A stretch of 64,000 nt of DNA from Micromonospora marina. GTDB taxonomy: Bacteria; Actinomycetota; Actinomycetes; Mycobacteriales; Micromonosporaceae. The position numbers and the translations under genes are program-made. Of this stretch, positions 54,585 to 62,449 are shown in pieces (within the stretch, counting starts at the first letter, position 1; each line of letters begins with the position of its first letter). The DNA lies in contig NZ_FMCV01000004.1 in assembly GCF_900091565.1 (NCBI RefSeq), positions 186,001-250,000 of the forward strand, written 5' to 3'. The notes beneath the pieces were generated by a model. It was not told the DNA's origin and searched no databases. It saw only the letters and a program-made list of their open reading frames with translations.

Positions 54585-55193
54585 ATGACAGTCGCCTTCC
54601 TGCTGACGTCGCTCGTCGTCGCGATCACTCCGGGCACCGGGGTGATGCACACGCTCGCCGCCACGGTGACCGCCGGACGGCGGGCCGGCCTGGCCGCTGC
54701 CGCCGGAGGCACGCTCAGCCTCGTGCCACACGTGATCGCCGCGGTGACCGGGCTGGCCGCCCTGCTGCGCGCCGGCACCCCGGCGTTCCGCGTGATGACC
54801 TGGCTGGGCGTGGCGTACCTGCTCTGGATGGCCTGGTCGGCGCTGCGCGACCGGGGCACGTTCGCCCTCGACGGCGACCGGCCCCCGCGTCCGGCGGCGG
54901 CCGTGTTCCGCGACGGGGTGCTGCTGAACCTGCTGAACCCGAAGGTGACGGTGTTCTTCGTGGCGTTCCTGCCGCAGTTCGTACCGCCGGACGCGCCCGC
55001 CGCCACCGTGCGCATGCTCGCCTGCGGCCTGGTGTTCATGGCCGTCACGCTGCTGGTGTTCGCCGGGTACGCGCTGCTGGCCGGCGCGTTGCGCCGGCGT
55101 GTGCTGTCCCGGCCCCGGCTGACCGGGCTGCTGCGGCACGCCTTCGCCGGCAGCTTCCTCGTCCTGGGCCTCGGCCTCGCGTTCCGCGCCTAG
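54585..55193 (+). CDS. LysE-family amino acid exporter
   Basis: 202 residues, about six spans. FLLTSLVVAITPGTGVMHTL at the start and AAAAGGTLSLVPHVIAAVTG are the LysE/RhtB signature; VLLNLLNPKVTVFFVAFLPQ near 110-130 is the conserved middle loop. Family members export lysine, homoserine, threonine or similar. Regulation by the divergent MocR gene is likely. A PGT instead of PGP in the first span is notable. The B3/4 gene follows 31 bp downstream. Confidence 0.9.
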   Translation: MTVAFLLTSLVVAITPGTGVMHTLAATVTAGRRAGLAAAAGGTLSLVPHVIAAVTGLAALLRAGTPAFRVMTWLGVAYLLWMAWSALRDRGTFALDGDRPPRPAAAVFRDGVLLNLLNPKVTVFFVAFLPQFVPPDAPAATVRMLACGLVFMAVTLLVFAGYALLAGALRRRVLSRPRLTGLLRHAFAGSFLVLGLGLAFRA

Positions 55194-55224
55194 CCTCGAC
55201 TCACAACCCACAAGGAGTCTTTCC

Positions 55225-55932
55225 GTGCGTTTCCGGCACTCCCCCGAGATCTGGTCGGCATTTCCGGAACTGACCTGCGGCGTCCTGCACGCCGCCGGCG
55301 TCACGCCCGGCGTCGACGTCACGCCCCGGCTGGCCGGGTGTCTCGGCGCCGCCCGGGACCGGCTCGCCACCGGGCCGGAGGGTGGCTTCCCCGAGATCCA
55401 GGCCTGGCGTCGCGCGTTCACCCGGATGGGCTGCCCGCCGACCCGCTACCGCTGCGCTGCCGAGTCGCTGCTGCGCCGGTTGCGGCGGGACGGGGACCTG
55501 CCCCGGCTGCACCCGCTCGTGGACCTCGGCAACGCGCTCTCCACCCGGTACGCGGTCCCGGTCGCCGTGCTCGACCTGGCCCGGATCGACGGCGACCTGA
55601 CCGTGCGCCCGGCCGACGGCACGGAGTCCTACCTGGGCCTCGGCGGGGAGAACGAGCAGCCCGCGCCCGGCGAGGTGATCTTCGCCGACAACTCCGGACA
55701 CGCGCACGCCCGGCGCTGGTGCCACCGGCAGAGCGGCGCGTCGGCTGTCCGGGCCGGCACCACCGAGGTGCTCGTGGTGGTCGAGGCGATGCACGAGCGG
55801 GCGGCGCCGACCGTACGCCGGATGCTGGACGAGTTGGCTGTGGCGCTGACCGAGCAGTGGCGCGCGCCGGCGCGGACGGCGCTGCTGAGCGCGGACGCGC
55901 CGGAGTTCGCCGTGCCGGTCCGGACGGGCTGA
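55225..55932 (+). CDS. B3/B4 domain protein (tRNA-editing-like)
   Basis: 235 residues. The B3/B4 fold of phenylalanyl-tRNA synthetase beta subunit (Pfam B3_4) is seen as EIQAWRRAFTRMGCPPTRYR with LVDLGNALSTRYAVPVAVLD and YLGLGGENEQPAPGEVIFAD. Free-standing B3/B4 proteins may edit or bind mischarged aminoacyl-tRNA; here it follows a LysE exporter, so amino acid toxicity control is conceivable (inference). GTG 55225 is preceded by AAGGAG. Confidence 0.85.
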   Translation: MRFRHSPEIWSAFPELTCGVLHAAGVTPGVDVTPRLAGCLGAARDRLATGPEGGFPEIQAWRRAFTRMGCPPTRYRCAAESLLRRLRRDGDLPRLHPLVDLGNALSTRYAVPVAVLDLARIDGDLTVRPADGTESYLGLGGENEQPAPGEVIFADNSGHAHARRWCHRQSGASAVRAGTTEVLVVVEAMHERAAPTVRRMLDELAVALTEQWRAPARTALLSADAPEFAVPVRTG

Positions 55933-56107
55933 CCACGGGTGTGCCGCCTCGCGATCCAACGCCGTCGCCGGTGCGCGGGTCGCGGCCTGCGCCGATTTAG
56001 GCGTCGGGGCCGGTCCGGTCGCGCGCCGGGAACGGCCCGACGTCGGGGCCGGGTGCGGCCGGTGGGTACGACAGTTCCCTCATGAGCCGCGACTGGCCGG
56101 ACGCCGT

Positions 56108-56809
56108 CTACCGATCCTGTCCGTTCTGACCGTGCACCGGCCAGGGGCGTTGGGTCTGGCTGGCCTGGTCGTGTTGTGGGCCGAAGGCCAGCAGGAACGT
56201 CCGGACGGCGGAGCGGACGACGCCATCCAGGTCGGTGTCGCTGAGCTGGCGTGTGCCCATCTCGGTACGGGCCTCCAGCGGGCCGACGAGGAGGGCCATG
56301 AAGTGTTCGGCGGCCTGGGCGGGGTCGCTGGGGTGCAGGTGCCCGGTGAGCATGAGCCGGGCGAACCGGTCGGCCAGAGCCGCGTTGAGACGGTGCGGCC
56401 CGTGTTCTCGGACGATGTCCAGGGCGTCGGGAAAGGTGGTGATCTCTGAGTAGAGCAGCCGTCGCAGCGCGCAGGAGCGGTCGTCGCAGTGTAGGCGCAG
56501 CAGCCGCTGCGCCATGCCTTCCAGCGTTGCGCGCAGGTCGTCACCGGGCTCGTGCAGCGGTTCGAGCGCGGCCACGCGCTCGTTCAGCACGGTTTGCGCG
56601 GCGGCTTCGAGGGCCTGCCGGAACAACGTGGCCTTGTCGGTGAGGTGGTTGTAGACGGTGGGCTTGGCCACGCCCGCCTCGTCCGCGATCTCCTGAACGC
56701 ACGCCTGGGCGTATCCCTGACGGGCGAACACCGTGAAGGCGCCCTGCAGGATCGCCTGACGCTTGTCGATCCTTCCTCGCGCGGATGCAGTCGCCCGTGC
56801 CGTGCCCAC
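56108..56809 (-). CDS. TetR/AcrR-family repressor of the adjacent MFS gene
   Basis: 233 residues. RQAILQGAFTVFARQGYAQA and CVQEIADEAGVAKPTVYNHL with TDKATLFRQALEAAAQ give the TetR helix-turn-helix. The C-terminal part is helical, with HFMALLVGPLEARTEMG, typical of AcrR-type ligand domains. It is divergent from the MFS gene at 56888, with an inverted repeat between. Ligand unknown. Confidence 0.9.
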   Translation of the reverse strand: MGTARATASARGRIDKRQAILQGAFTVFARQGYAQACVQEIADEAGVAKPTVYNHLTDKATLFRQALEAAAQTVLNERVAALEPLHEPGDDLRATLEGMAQRLLRLHCDDRSCALRRLLYSEITTFPDALDIVREHGPHRLNAALADRFARLMLTGHLHPSDPAQAAEHFMALLVGPLEARTEMGTRQLSDTDLDGVVRSAVRTFLLAFGPQHDQASQTQRPWPVHGQNGQDR

Positions 56810-56879
56810 CCCCCGACTGTACCCGCCGGTTCACGTCGTGGACCAAGACGCTTGCGCCTGAACGGATGAGATCACTATC

Positions 56880-56897
56880 TTGAACCAGTGAGTTCAA
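56880..56897. promoter_or_regulatory. Palindromic operator between TetR and MFS genes
   Basis: TTGAAC-CAGTGA-GTTCAA: perfect 6-bp inverted repeat with 6-bp spacer at 56880-56897. It covers the MFS GTG start codon at 56888, so a bound repressor would block initiation sites directly. Predicted target of the TetR at 56108. Confidence 0.6.
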
Positions 56898-58339
56898 ACA
56901 CCGATCAGTTGGACCCTCCGCTGCTGCGGATGATCGCCGTTGTCCTGCTCGGTGGGCTGTTGGGCATCCTCAACAGCACGATGGCCGCCGTCGCCACCGA
57001 CACCCTCGCCACAACGTTCGACGCCTCGCTGAGCACTGTCGGCTGGGCGTCCACCGGCTTTCTCCTGGCCGTCACAGCGACCATCCCGTTCACCTCCTGG
57101 GCCGTCGATCGGTTCGGCGGCAAGCGGCTGTGGCTGACCGGTCTCGTGCTCTTCACGGCCGGATCGCTCGCCGCCGGGCTGGCTCCGGACGTCGGCAGCC
57201 TGATCGCCTTCCGCACCCTGCAAGGTGTCGGAGCCGGTCTGCTCGACCCGCTGGTGCTGATCCTGCTGGCCCGTGCCGCTGGTCCGCACCGAGCGGGACG
57301 CGTCATGGGTCTGATGGGCCTCGTGCTCTCCCTCGGCCCGGCCCTCGGCCCGATCGCCGGCGGCGTCATCCTCGCCAACCTGTCGTGGCGGTGGATGTTC
57401 CTGCTGAGCGTGCCGGTCGGAGCCATCGCCTACCTGCTCGCCCGCCGCGTCCTACCGCAGGACGTGCCCGCCGCATCGGGACCGACCCGGATCCGGCTCG
57501 ACACGCTCGGTCTCGCCCTGCTCGCGCCGGGCTTCGCCGCTGTGGTCCTGGCCCTGTCGCAGACCGCCGAGCACGCCGCGTTCACCGCGTGGCAGGCGCT
57601 CACCCCGCTGGCCCTCGGCCTCGTGCTGCTGGTCGGCTACGCCGTCGACGCGCTGCGTGCCCGGCGCTCACCGCCGCTGATCGACCTGCGCCTGTTCGCC
57701 AACCGCGGCTTCACCGCCAGCGTGACCATCATGGGGCTGGGTGGCCTGGCCAGCTTCGCGGCTCTGTTCGCGCTCCCGCTGTACTACCAGCAGGCGCACG
57801 GGCACGGCGCGTTCGCGGCGGGGCTCCTGTTGGCGCCGTTCGGTCTGGCGGGAGCCGTCGCCATGCCAATCGCCGGGCGGCTGTCGGACCGGGTCGGCGC
57901 CCGAGGCCTCGCCACCGCCGGCGCTGTCGTGGCCGGCCTCAGTGGACTGGTCCTCACCCAGGTCCGGGCCGGCACCTCCGAGGTGTGGCCGGTCCTGGCC
58001 ACATTCACCCTCGGCACAGGCGCTGCCTTCTTCAGCGCCCCGACGATGGGCTCGCTCTACCGCACCCTGCCCGCCCGCGTGGTGGCGCAGGGCAGTTCGG
58101 TCCTCTACATGCTCAACCAGCTCGGCGCCGCGCTCGGCATCGCACTCGTCACGCTCATCATCCAGACCGCCAGCACCCCGATCGGCGGGTTCCACAACGT
58201 CTTCTGGCTGGTGGGCGCACTGATCCTCATCATCCTGACCGCCATCCCGTTGCTGCCCGGTCGACCGCGGCCGCCCGCCGTGGCCGGGGAGCTGACCGGA
58301 GAGGACGAAATCGCCGTACCCGGAGCGCCGGGGGGCTGA
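56888..58339 (+). CDS. DHA2-family MFS drug transporter
   Basis: 483 residues, about 14 spans. LLGILNSTMAAVATDTLATT near 24-43 is the first span pair (Asn in place of the usual Asp); GWASTGFLLAVTATIPFTSW and AVDRFGGKRLWLTGLVLF carry motif A; GSLIAFRTLQGVGAGLLDPL is motif B. Lacks a signal peptide; integral membrane exporter. Regulated by the TetR at 56108 through the operator at 56880. Start GTG overlaps that operator. Confidence 0.9.
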   Translation: MSSNTDQLDPPLLRMIAVVLLGGLLGILNSTMAAVATDTLATTFDASLSTVGWASTGFLLAVTATIPFTSWAVDRFGGKRLWLTGLVLFTAGSLAAGLAPDVGSLIAFRTLQGVGAGLLDPLVLILLARAAGPHRAGRVMGLMGLVLSLGPALGPIAGGVILANLSWRWMFLLSVPVGAIAYLLARRVLPQDVPAASGPTRIRLDTLGLALLAPGFAAVVLALSQTAEHAAFTAWQALTPLALGLVLLVGYAVDALRARRSPPLIDLRLFANRGFTASVTIMGLGGLASFAALFALPLYYQQAHGHGAFAAGLLLAPFGLAGAVAMPIAGRLSDRVGARGLATAGAVVAGLSGLVLTQVRAGTSEVWPVLATFTLGTGAAFFSAPTMGSLYRTLPARVVAQGSSVLYMLNQLGAALGIALVTLIIQTASTPIGGFHNVFWLVGALILIILTAIPLLPGRPRPPAVAGELTGEDEIAVPGAPGG

Positions 58340-58806
58340 CGCAAGTCCCGGTGACCGGGCGGATGGCGGGCGTGTGCGGGCCAGCCGGGTTGCGGAAGAG
58401 ATCGCCCCTGCTCACTGGCACGACCCATCCACCACGGCATCGGTACGACAGCGAGTACGCGATGACCGCCCGGTCCGACAGTCCCGTCGTCTCGTGACCG
58501 AGCAGGTGCCCGTCCTGCGGACTGAGCAGCACCGTCTCCCGCCGCCCCGGAACCGTCGTCGACGCTGAAGGCCGCAGCTCGTCGGACAGGGCGCGGGCGG
58601 CCAGGCGCCGGTACTGGCGACGGCCGTCGTCGCCGGAATTGGGGCTCGATGCGGTGAGAGCCGCAAGTCCGGTTCGGGACGTGGGCGCAGAGACGGACCG
58701 GTCGGGAGACCGGCACCGCGCTGCGGTCCGACCTCGCGTCGTCGCCACCCGCTGACACGAGTGCCGGGCGTTTCCCGCAGGAAACACCCGGCACTCGCGG
58801 CTATTT
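58340..58806. other. 467-bp intergenic region with a possible gene remnant
   Basis: A minus-strand frame near 58410-58660 reads SDELRPSASTTVPGRRETVL, then DGHLLGHETTGLSDRAVIAY, and looks protein-like, but it has no credible start and runs into the MFS gene. Otherwise only the terminator at 58759 is seen. I do not call a gene. Confidence 0.4.
58759..58796 (-). terminator. Terminator-like hairpin after alginate lyase gene
   Basis: GAGTGCCGGGCGTTTCC pairs with GGAAACACCCGGCACTC through about 16 bp with one mismatch, loop CGCA. It ends 10 bp after the lyase stop codon. No T tract. Confidence 0.7.
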
Positions 58807-59577
58807 TCAGGAATGCGACACGAGCAGTTTGTACAGGGACACCTGCCCATAGTTGGAGCTGCTGCAGGGAGAGGAGTTGCTGCAGTTGGCCTGGGTGTAT
58901 CCGCCGGCCTTGAAGTAGTTGCCGGACTTCGAGTGCGCAATGGTCGTCTGCAGTACGCCGTTGTAGTAGGCCCTGATCTGGCCACCGCTGACGACAAACT
59001 TCGCCTCAAAGACCGTGTTCAGCTTGTAACTGCTGGTCACCAACTTGTGGTGAGTGGTGTTGCCCTTGGTGATGTAGAGGCTGGTGCCTTCCAGGCGGAA
59101 CACGGTGACATCGTCGTCACCGTCGTGAATCTGAGCGCCCACAACGTGCGGCTTGGTGTTCGGGAGCTTGTTGAACGCCAGCCTGACGGTGAGGGTGTGG
59201 GTGCCCGAGGTGGACGACCAGGAGGCGTTCGAGGTGCCGTTGTTGGCCATCTCCCGCAGTTCGGAGCGGGGGTAGCTCGATCCACTGGTGGTCACACCGT
59301 TGACCGGGGCCCGGAACTGCACTCCCGTGCATTTGGTGTTCACCATGAACGCCGGATTCGTGGAGTAGGTGGCGAGTGAGGGCTGCTTCACTTCGGTCGG
59401 CGAGCCGGACGAGCCGGTCGGCAGCGTCACCTTCCAGTTCGTGAGGTTGAGCTGCTGGGCGGGGTAGTCGCAGGGGGCGGCCGCGGTGGCGGCACTCTGC
59501 GAGACGACGGGGGTGGCCAGGATGGCCAGGGTCGCCAGCATCGCCGTGACGAGCCTGCGCTTTCGAACAGGATTCAT
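58807..59577 (-). CDS. Secreted alginate lyase (polysaccharide lyase family 7)
   Basis: 256 residues. Signal peptide: MNPVRKRRLVTAMLATLAIL and ATPVVSQSAATAAA with a probable cut before APCDYP. Family PL7 motifs are all present: SSYPRSELREMA near 105 (RxELR), VVGAQIHDGDDD near 145 (QIH), YFKAGGYTQANC near 215 (YFKAGxYxQ). The enzyme splits alginate by beta-elimination; the QIH type usually prefers polyguluronate. Length is normal for a single catalytic domain. ATG 59577 gives the signal peptide; a longer frame to 59676 includes the (ACC)6 run and hides it. Confidence 0.9.
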   Translation of the reverse strand: MNPVRKRRLVTAMLATLAILATPVVSQSAATAAAPCDYPAQQLNLTNWKVTLPTGSSGSPTEVKQPSLATYSTNPAFMVNTKCTGVQFRAPVNGVTTSGSSYPRSELREMANNGTSNASWSSTSGTHTLTVRLAFNKLPNTKPHVVGAQIHDGDDDVTVFRLEGTSLYITKGNTTHHKLVTSSYKLNTVFEAKFVVSGGQIRAYYNGVLQTTIAHSKSGNYFKAGGYTQANCSNSSPCSSSNYGQVSLYKLLVSHS

Positions 59578-59597
59578 TGCGGGGTTCCGCCTTTCGA

Positions 59598-59615
59598 GGT
59601 GGTGGTGGTGGTGGT
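59598..59615. repeat. (GGT)6 triplet microsatellite in lyase leader
   Basis: Six GGT units on the plus strand, so (ACC)6 in the lyase mRNA, about 20 nt before the start codon. If translated in the upstream frame it would read HHHHHH. Variation in copy number could change leader structure. Confidence 0.8.
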
Positions 59616-59973
59616 GAACCGGCGTTTTTCCAGCGCTGAGCGTCGCGTCATACGCACTCCTGAGTGGAGTTTTCATATATGCGAACCGCGCAGAACCGGC
59701 CCGCGCTGAGATTAGGAGGCAGAACCAGGAAGGTCAATGTTCGAGGCCAGAGCATTTGATGGGTGTGCACACTCGTGAACAGTGATCCACGGTGAGGATG
59801 CGGAGTGCGTCGGGTGGGCGCGCGTTCTCCCCCAGGCCGGACGGCGCTCTTTCAAGTCCATGATGGACTACGATCTTTCCGGTGGCCGGGGTGACTCGCA
59901 TCGTCGAGGCAGCGCGGGATCGGTTACCGGATCGGGTGGCGATCGGGTTGTCGACGCCGCCCCGCCCGTTCTC

Positions 59974-60034
59974 GTTGATCATGAGGTTGGCGGCGGTTCC
60001 GGTCCGGTTCGTCGCCGTCAACCTCATGATCGAC
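59974..60034. repeat. Intergenic inverted repeat, GATCATGAGGT family, copy C
   Basis: Arms GTTGATCATGAGGTTGGCGG (59974-59993) and the facing segment up to 60034 pair over about 22 bp with two G-U. It lies between divergent genes, like copies A and B. Confidence 0.9.
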
Positions 60035-60071
60035 GGGGTGGGTGGGTAGGTGGGCGCGTGGGGTGGGGAGA

Positions 60072-60953
60072 ATGGGTGCCGTGTCGGGAGGAGGACCGGT
60101 CGTCAGCGGGCGGGAGTTGCGGGCGGACTGTTCGCGCTGCGCCGGGGTGTGCTGCGTCGTGCCGGCGTTCACCGCGTCGTCCGACTTCGCCATCGACAAG
60201 CCCGCCGGGCGGCCCTGCCCGAACCTGGGCGCCGACTTCCGCTGCGGCATCCACACCGAGCTGCGGCAACGCGGCTTCCCCGGATGCACCGTGTTCGACT
60301 GCTTCGGCGCCGGTCAACACCTCACCCGGCACACGTTCGCCGGCCGCGACTGGCGCGCCGACCCGGCCACCGCGCAGCGGATGTTCGACAGCTTCGCGGT
60401 GCTGCGACCGCTGCACGAACTGCTCTGGTACCTGACCGAGGCGGTCCGCCTGACCCCGCCCGGACCACTGCGCGACGAGCTGACCGCCGCGCTCGACGAG
60501 ACCGGCCGGCTCACCGACGGCACCCCTGACGACCTGCTCGCGCTCGACGTCGACGCGCACCGGGACCGGTCCAACCGGCTGCTGTCGCGCGCCGCCGAAC
60601 GGGCCCGCGCCGGAAAGGCCGGCCCGGACCGCCGGGGCGCGACGCTGATCGGGGTGGACCTGCGCCGCACCCCGCTGACCGGGGCGAACCTGCGCGGTGC
60701 CTGCCTGATCGGGGCGGACCTGCGGGGCGTACGCCTCGGCGCCGCCGACCTGACCGGCGCGGACCTGCGCGGGGCCGACCTGCGCGGGGCCGACCTGGGC
60801 GAGTGCCTGTTCACGCACCAGTCGCAGCTCGATGCCGCACGCGGCGACCACCGCACGGTGCTGCCGCCGGGGCTACACCGCCCGGCTCACTGGTCCCTGA
60901 CGCTGACCCCGGCCCGCCCCCAGCCCCGGCAGCGCCGCCGCCAACCCCGCTGA
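60072..60953 (+). CDS. YkgJ-like Cys-cluster/pentapeptide-repeat fusion
   Basis: 293 residues. The N-terminal half has DCSRCAGVCCVVPAF near 20-34, then GRPCPNL and FRCGIHTEL, and GCTVFDCFG near 75: the Cys pattern of YkgJ-type metal-binding (Zn/Fe) proteins. The C-terminal third is pentapeptide repeats: LRRTPLTGANLRGACLIGAD and LRGVRLGAADLTGADLRGAD, A(D/N)LxG units forming a right-handed beta-helix. The fusion is uncommon; function unknown. ATG 60072 has GGGGAG 3 nt upstream; GTG 60081 is an alternative. Confidence 0.78.
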   Translation: MGAVSGGGPVVSGRELRADCSRCAGVCCVVPAFTASSDFAIDKPAGRPCPNLGADFRCGIHTELRQRGFPGCTVFDCFGAGQHLTRHTFAGRDWRADPATAQRMFDSFAVLRPLHELLWYLTEAVRLTPPGPLRDELTAALDETGRLTDGTPDDLLALDVDAHRDRSNRLLSRAAERARAGKAGPDRRGATLIGVDLRRTPLTGANLRGACLIGADLRGVRLGAADLTGADLRGADLRGADLGECLFTHQSQLDAARGDHRTVLPPGLHRPAHWSLTLTPARPQPRQRRRQPR

Positions 60954-61291
60954 CGCCACCCACGCGCGCCCCCGCCGCCGCCACTCATGCCGACCCCCGG
61001 CCCGCCCGCATCTTGGCACCCGCTCCCACCCCACCCCCGCACCGCGGCGATCAAGGACTTTGTGTCCATTTCCGCCCGCCGCCAGGCCACAAACTCCTTG
61101 ATCACCCCCTTCGACCGGCTCACCAGGGCCACCTCGGCGGTGATCAAGGAGTTTGGGTCGGGTTCAGGGCCGGATGGGGACACAAAGTCCTTGATCAACT
61201 GTGAGGGGACCGGGCGGGGGCGCGTGGGTTTGGTGGGGGTGGGGTGGGGTAGGCGGCGCGGACGACGTCGACCGACTGGGAGGGGCCACCG
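60954..61291. other. 338-bp intergenic region with nested repeat
   Basis: Holds the GATCAAGGA-type nested inverted repeat (61049-61196). The remainder is GC-rich (C-rich up to 61040, G-rich after 61200) with no gene. Confidence 0.5.
61049..61196. repeat. Nested intergenic inverted repeat, GATCAAGGA(C/G)TTTG family
   Basis: Four related segments: GATCAAGGACTTTGTGTCC at 61049-61067, CACAAACTCCTTGATC at 61088-61103, TGATCAAGGAGTTTG at 61141-61155, and GGACACAAAGTCCTTGATC at 61178-61196. First and fourth are perfect 19-bp complements; second and third share 15 bp. Neighbours can also pair, so alternative hairpins exist. Confidence 0.9.
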
Positions 61292-61528
61292 GTGGGGTAT
61301 CGGGCACGCGACGGTGAGGAACCGGTCGACCCGGCGCACGCCGAGGACGAGGCCGGACAGGTTCCGCTGGTGCAGACGGCCGCTGACACCGACGTGCCGG
61401 CACCCGCTCCGGGCGCACCGAAACCGTACGAGGTGACCGAGGACGACGGATCCGAGACGGCGGGCGGAGCGTCCGGCAGCAGCTCGGGCGGCTCCTCGAT
61501 GCCGACCCACCCGGACGCGGCCCGCTGA
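61292..61528 (+). CDS. Small acidic disordered protein, unknown
   Basis: 78 residues, strongly acidic (EEPVDPAHAEDEAGQVPLVQ) with a Ser/Gly-rich tail (TAGGASGSSSGGSSM). GTG start 61292 preceded by GGGAGGGG. Looks disordered; no family. The next gene at 61637 is also acidic. Confidence 0.55.
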   Translation: MGYRARDGEEPVDPAHAEDEAGQVPLVQTAADTDVPAPAPGAPKPYEVTEDDGSETAGGASGSSSGGSSMPTHPDAAR

Positions 61529-61636
61529 CCGGGCGCGAGCACCGGCCGAACCCGGGCCACCGAACGAACCGGGCCCGTCGCCAGGGCTCGGGCGACCCGA
61601 ACGTTTGCCGTCACCCGCTGCGGGCAGGAGGGCGAC

Positions 61637-61897
61637 ATGACCAGTGAAGAGTCTTTCGGCCGCGCGGCCGGCGACGAACCCGACGGCACGACCGCGTACG
61701 AGGCGTCCCTGCGCCCGCCGGGCGAATCCCTGCACACCACCGACGACACCGGTGACGATTTCGCCGACCAGCCCGCCGAGGACCGGCGGTCGGCACGGGA
61801 GGTCAGCCGGGCCGGCTACGACGTGGCGGCCGTCTCCGGCACCGGCGACCCGTCCGAGGAACCGGAGGAGATCGAGGAGGGCCGGCCGCTGCGCTGA
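61637..61897 (+). CDS. Small acidic protein, unknown
   Basis: 86 residues rich in Glu, Asp and Gly, e.g. [20 protein letters not shown] and [26 protein letters not shown] lies 8 nt before ATG 61637. It overlaps the RNase HI 3' end by 82 bp on the opposite strand. Function unknown; likely disordered. Confidence 0.6.
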   Translation: MTSEESFGRAAGDEPDGTTAYEASLRPPGESLHTTDDTGDDFADQPAEDRRSAREVSRAGYDVAAVSGTGDPSEEPEEIEEGRPLR

Positions 61898-62379
61898 GCC
61901 GTACGCGGGGCGGCGGCTGCGCCGCTCCGCGCCTCGGTCATGCCCCGGTTCGCCAGCGCGTCGGCGCGCTCGTTCTCCGGATGCCCGTTGTGGCCCTTCA
62001 CCCACAGCCACGTCACGTCGTGCCGGGCGCAGGCCGCCTCCAGCGCCTGCCACAGGTCGGCGTTCTTCACCGGCTGCTTGGCGGCGGTCAGCCAGCCGTT
62101 GCGCTTCCACGAGTTCAGCCAGCCGGTGATGCCGTTGCGCACGTACGTGCTGTCGGTGTGCAGCCGTACCGTGACCGGGCGGGTCAGGCTCTCCAGCGCC
62201 CGGATCGCGGCGGTCAGCTCCATCCGGTTGTTCGTGGTCGGGGTGGCCTCGCCGCCGCACAGCTCCCGCTCGTGCCCGCCCCAGCGCAGCACCGCGCCCC
62301 AGCCGCCGGGCCCGGGATTGCCGCTGCACGCGCCGTCGGTCCAGATCTCCACGACCCGGCCGGTCTCCGCCTCCACCAT
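61816..62379 (-). CDS. rnhA: Ribonuclease HI
   Basis: 187 residues. RNA-DNA hybrid endonuclease. [14 protein letters not shown] near 11-24 (first Asp), [16 protein letters not shown] near 45 (Glu), [16 protein letters not shown] near 70 (Asp), [15 protein letters not shown] near 125-140 (His and last Asp): full catalytic set. The catalytic domain is of normal length (about 150); a Ser/Ala/Arg-rich tail of about 35 residues extends it and overlaps the convergent gene at 61637 by 82 bp. ATG 62379 fits the family start. Confidence 0.95.
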   Translation of the reverse strand: MVEAETGRVVEIWTDGACSGNPGPGGWGAVLRWGGHERELCGGEATPTTNNRMELTAAIRALESLTRPVTVRLHTDSTYVRNGITGWLNSWKRNGWLTAAKQPVKNADLWQALEAACARHDVTWLWVKGHNGHPENERADALANRGMTEARSGAAAAPRTAQRSGRPSSISSGSSDGSPVPETAATS

Positions 62380-62449
62380 GCCCGGCAACCTACCGGGTAC
62401 GCGAGCGCGCGGGACCACCCGACCCGCCGCGCGCGGCTAACGTGCGGGC

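Larger units (their letters stand above)
59578..60071. other. 494-bp divergent intergenic region
   Basis: Between the alginate lyase and YkgJ/pentapeptide genes. It has a triplet repeat, the less GC-rich stretch 59640-59780, and inverted repeat copy C. A short palindrome ACTCC-TGAGT-GGAGT near 59655 could bind a regulator of the lyase. No gene is seen. Confidence 0.5.
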
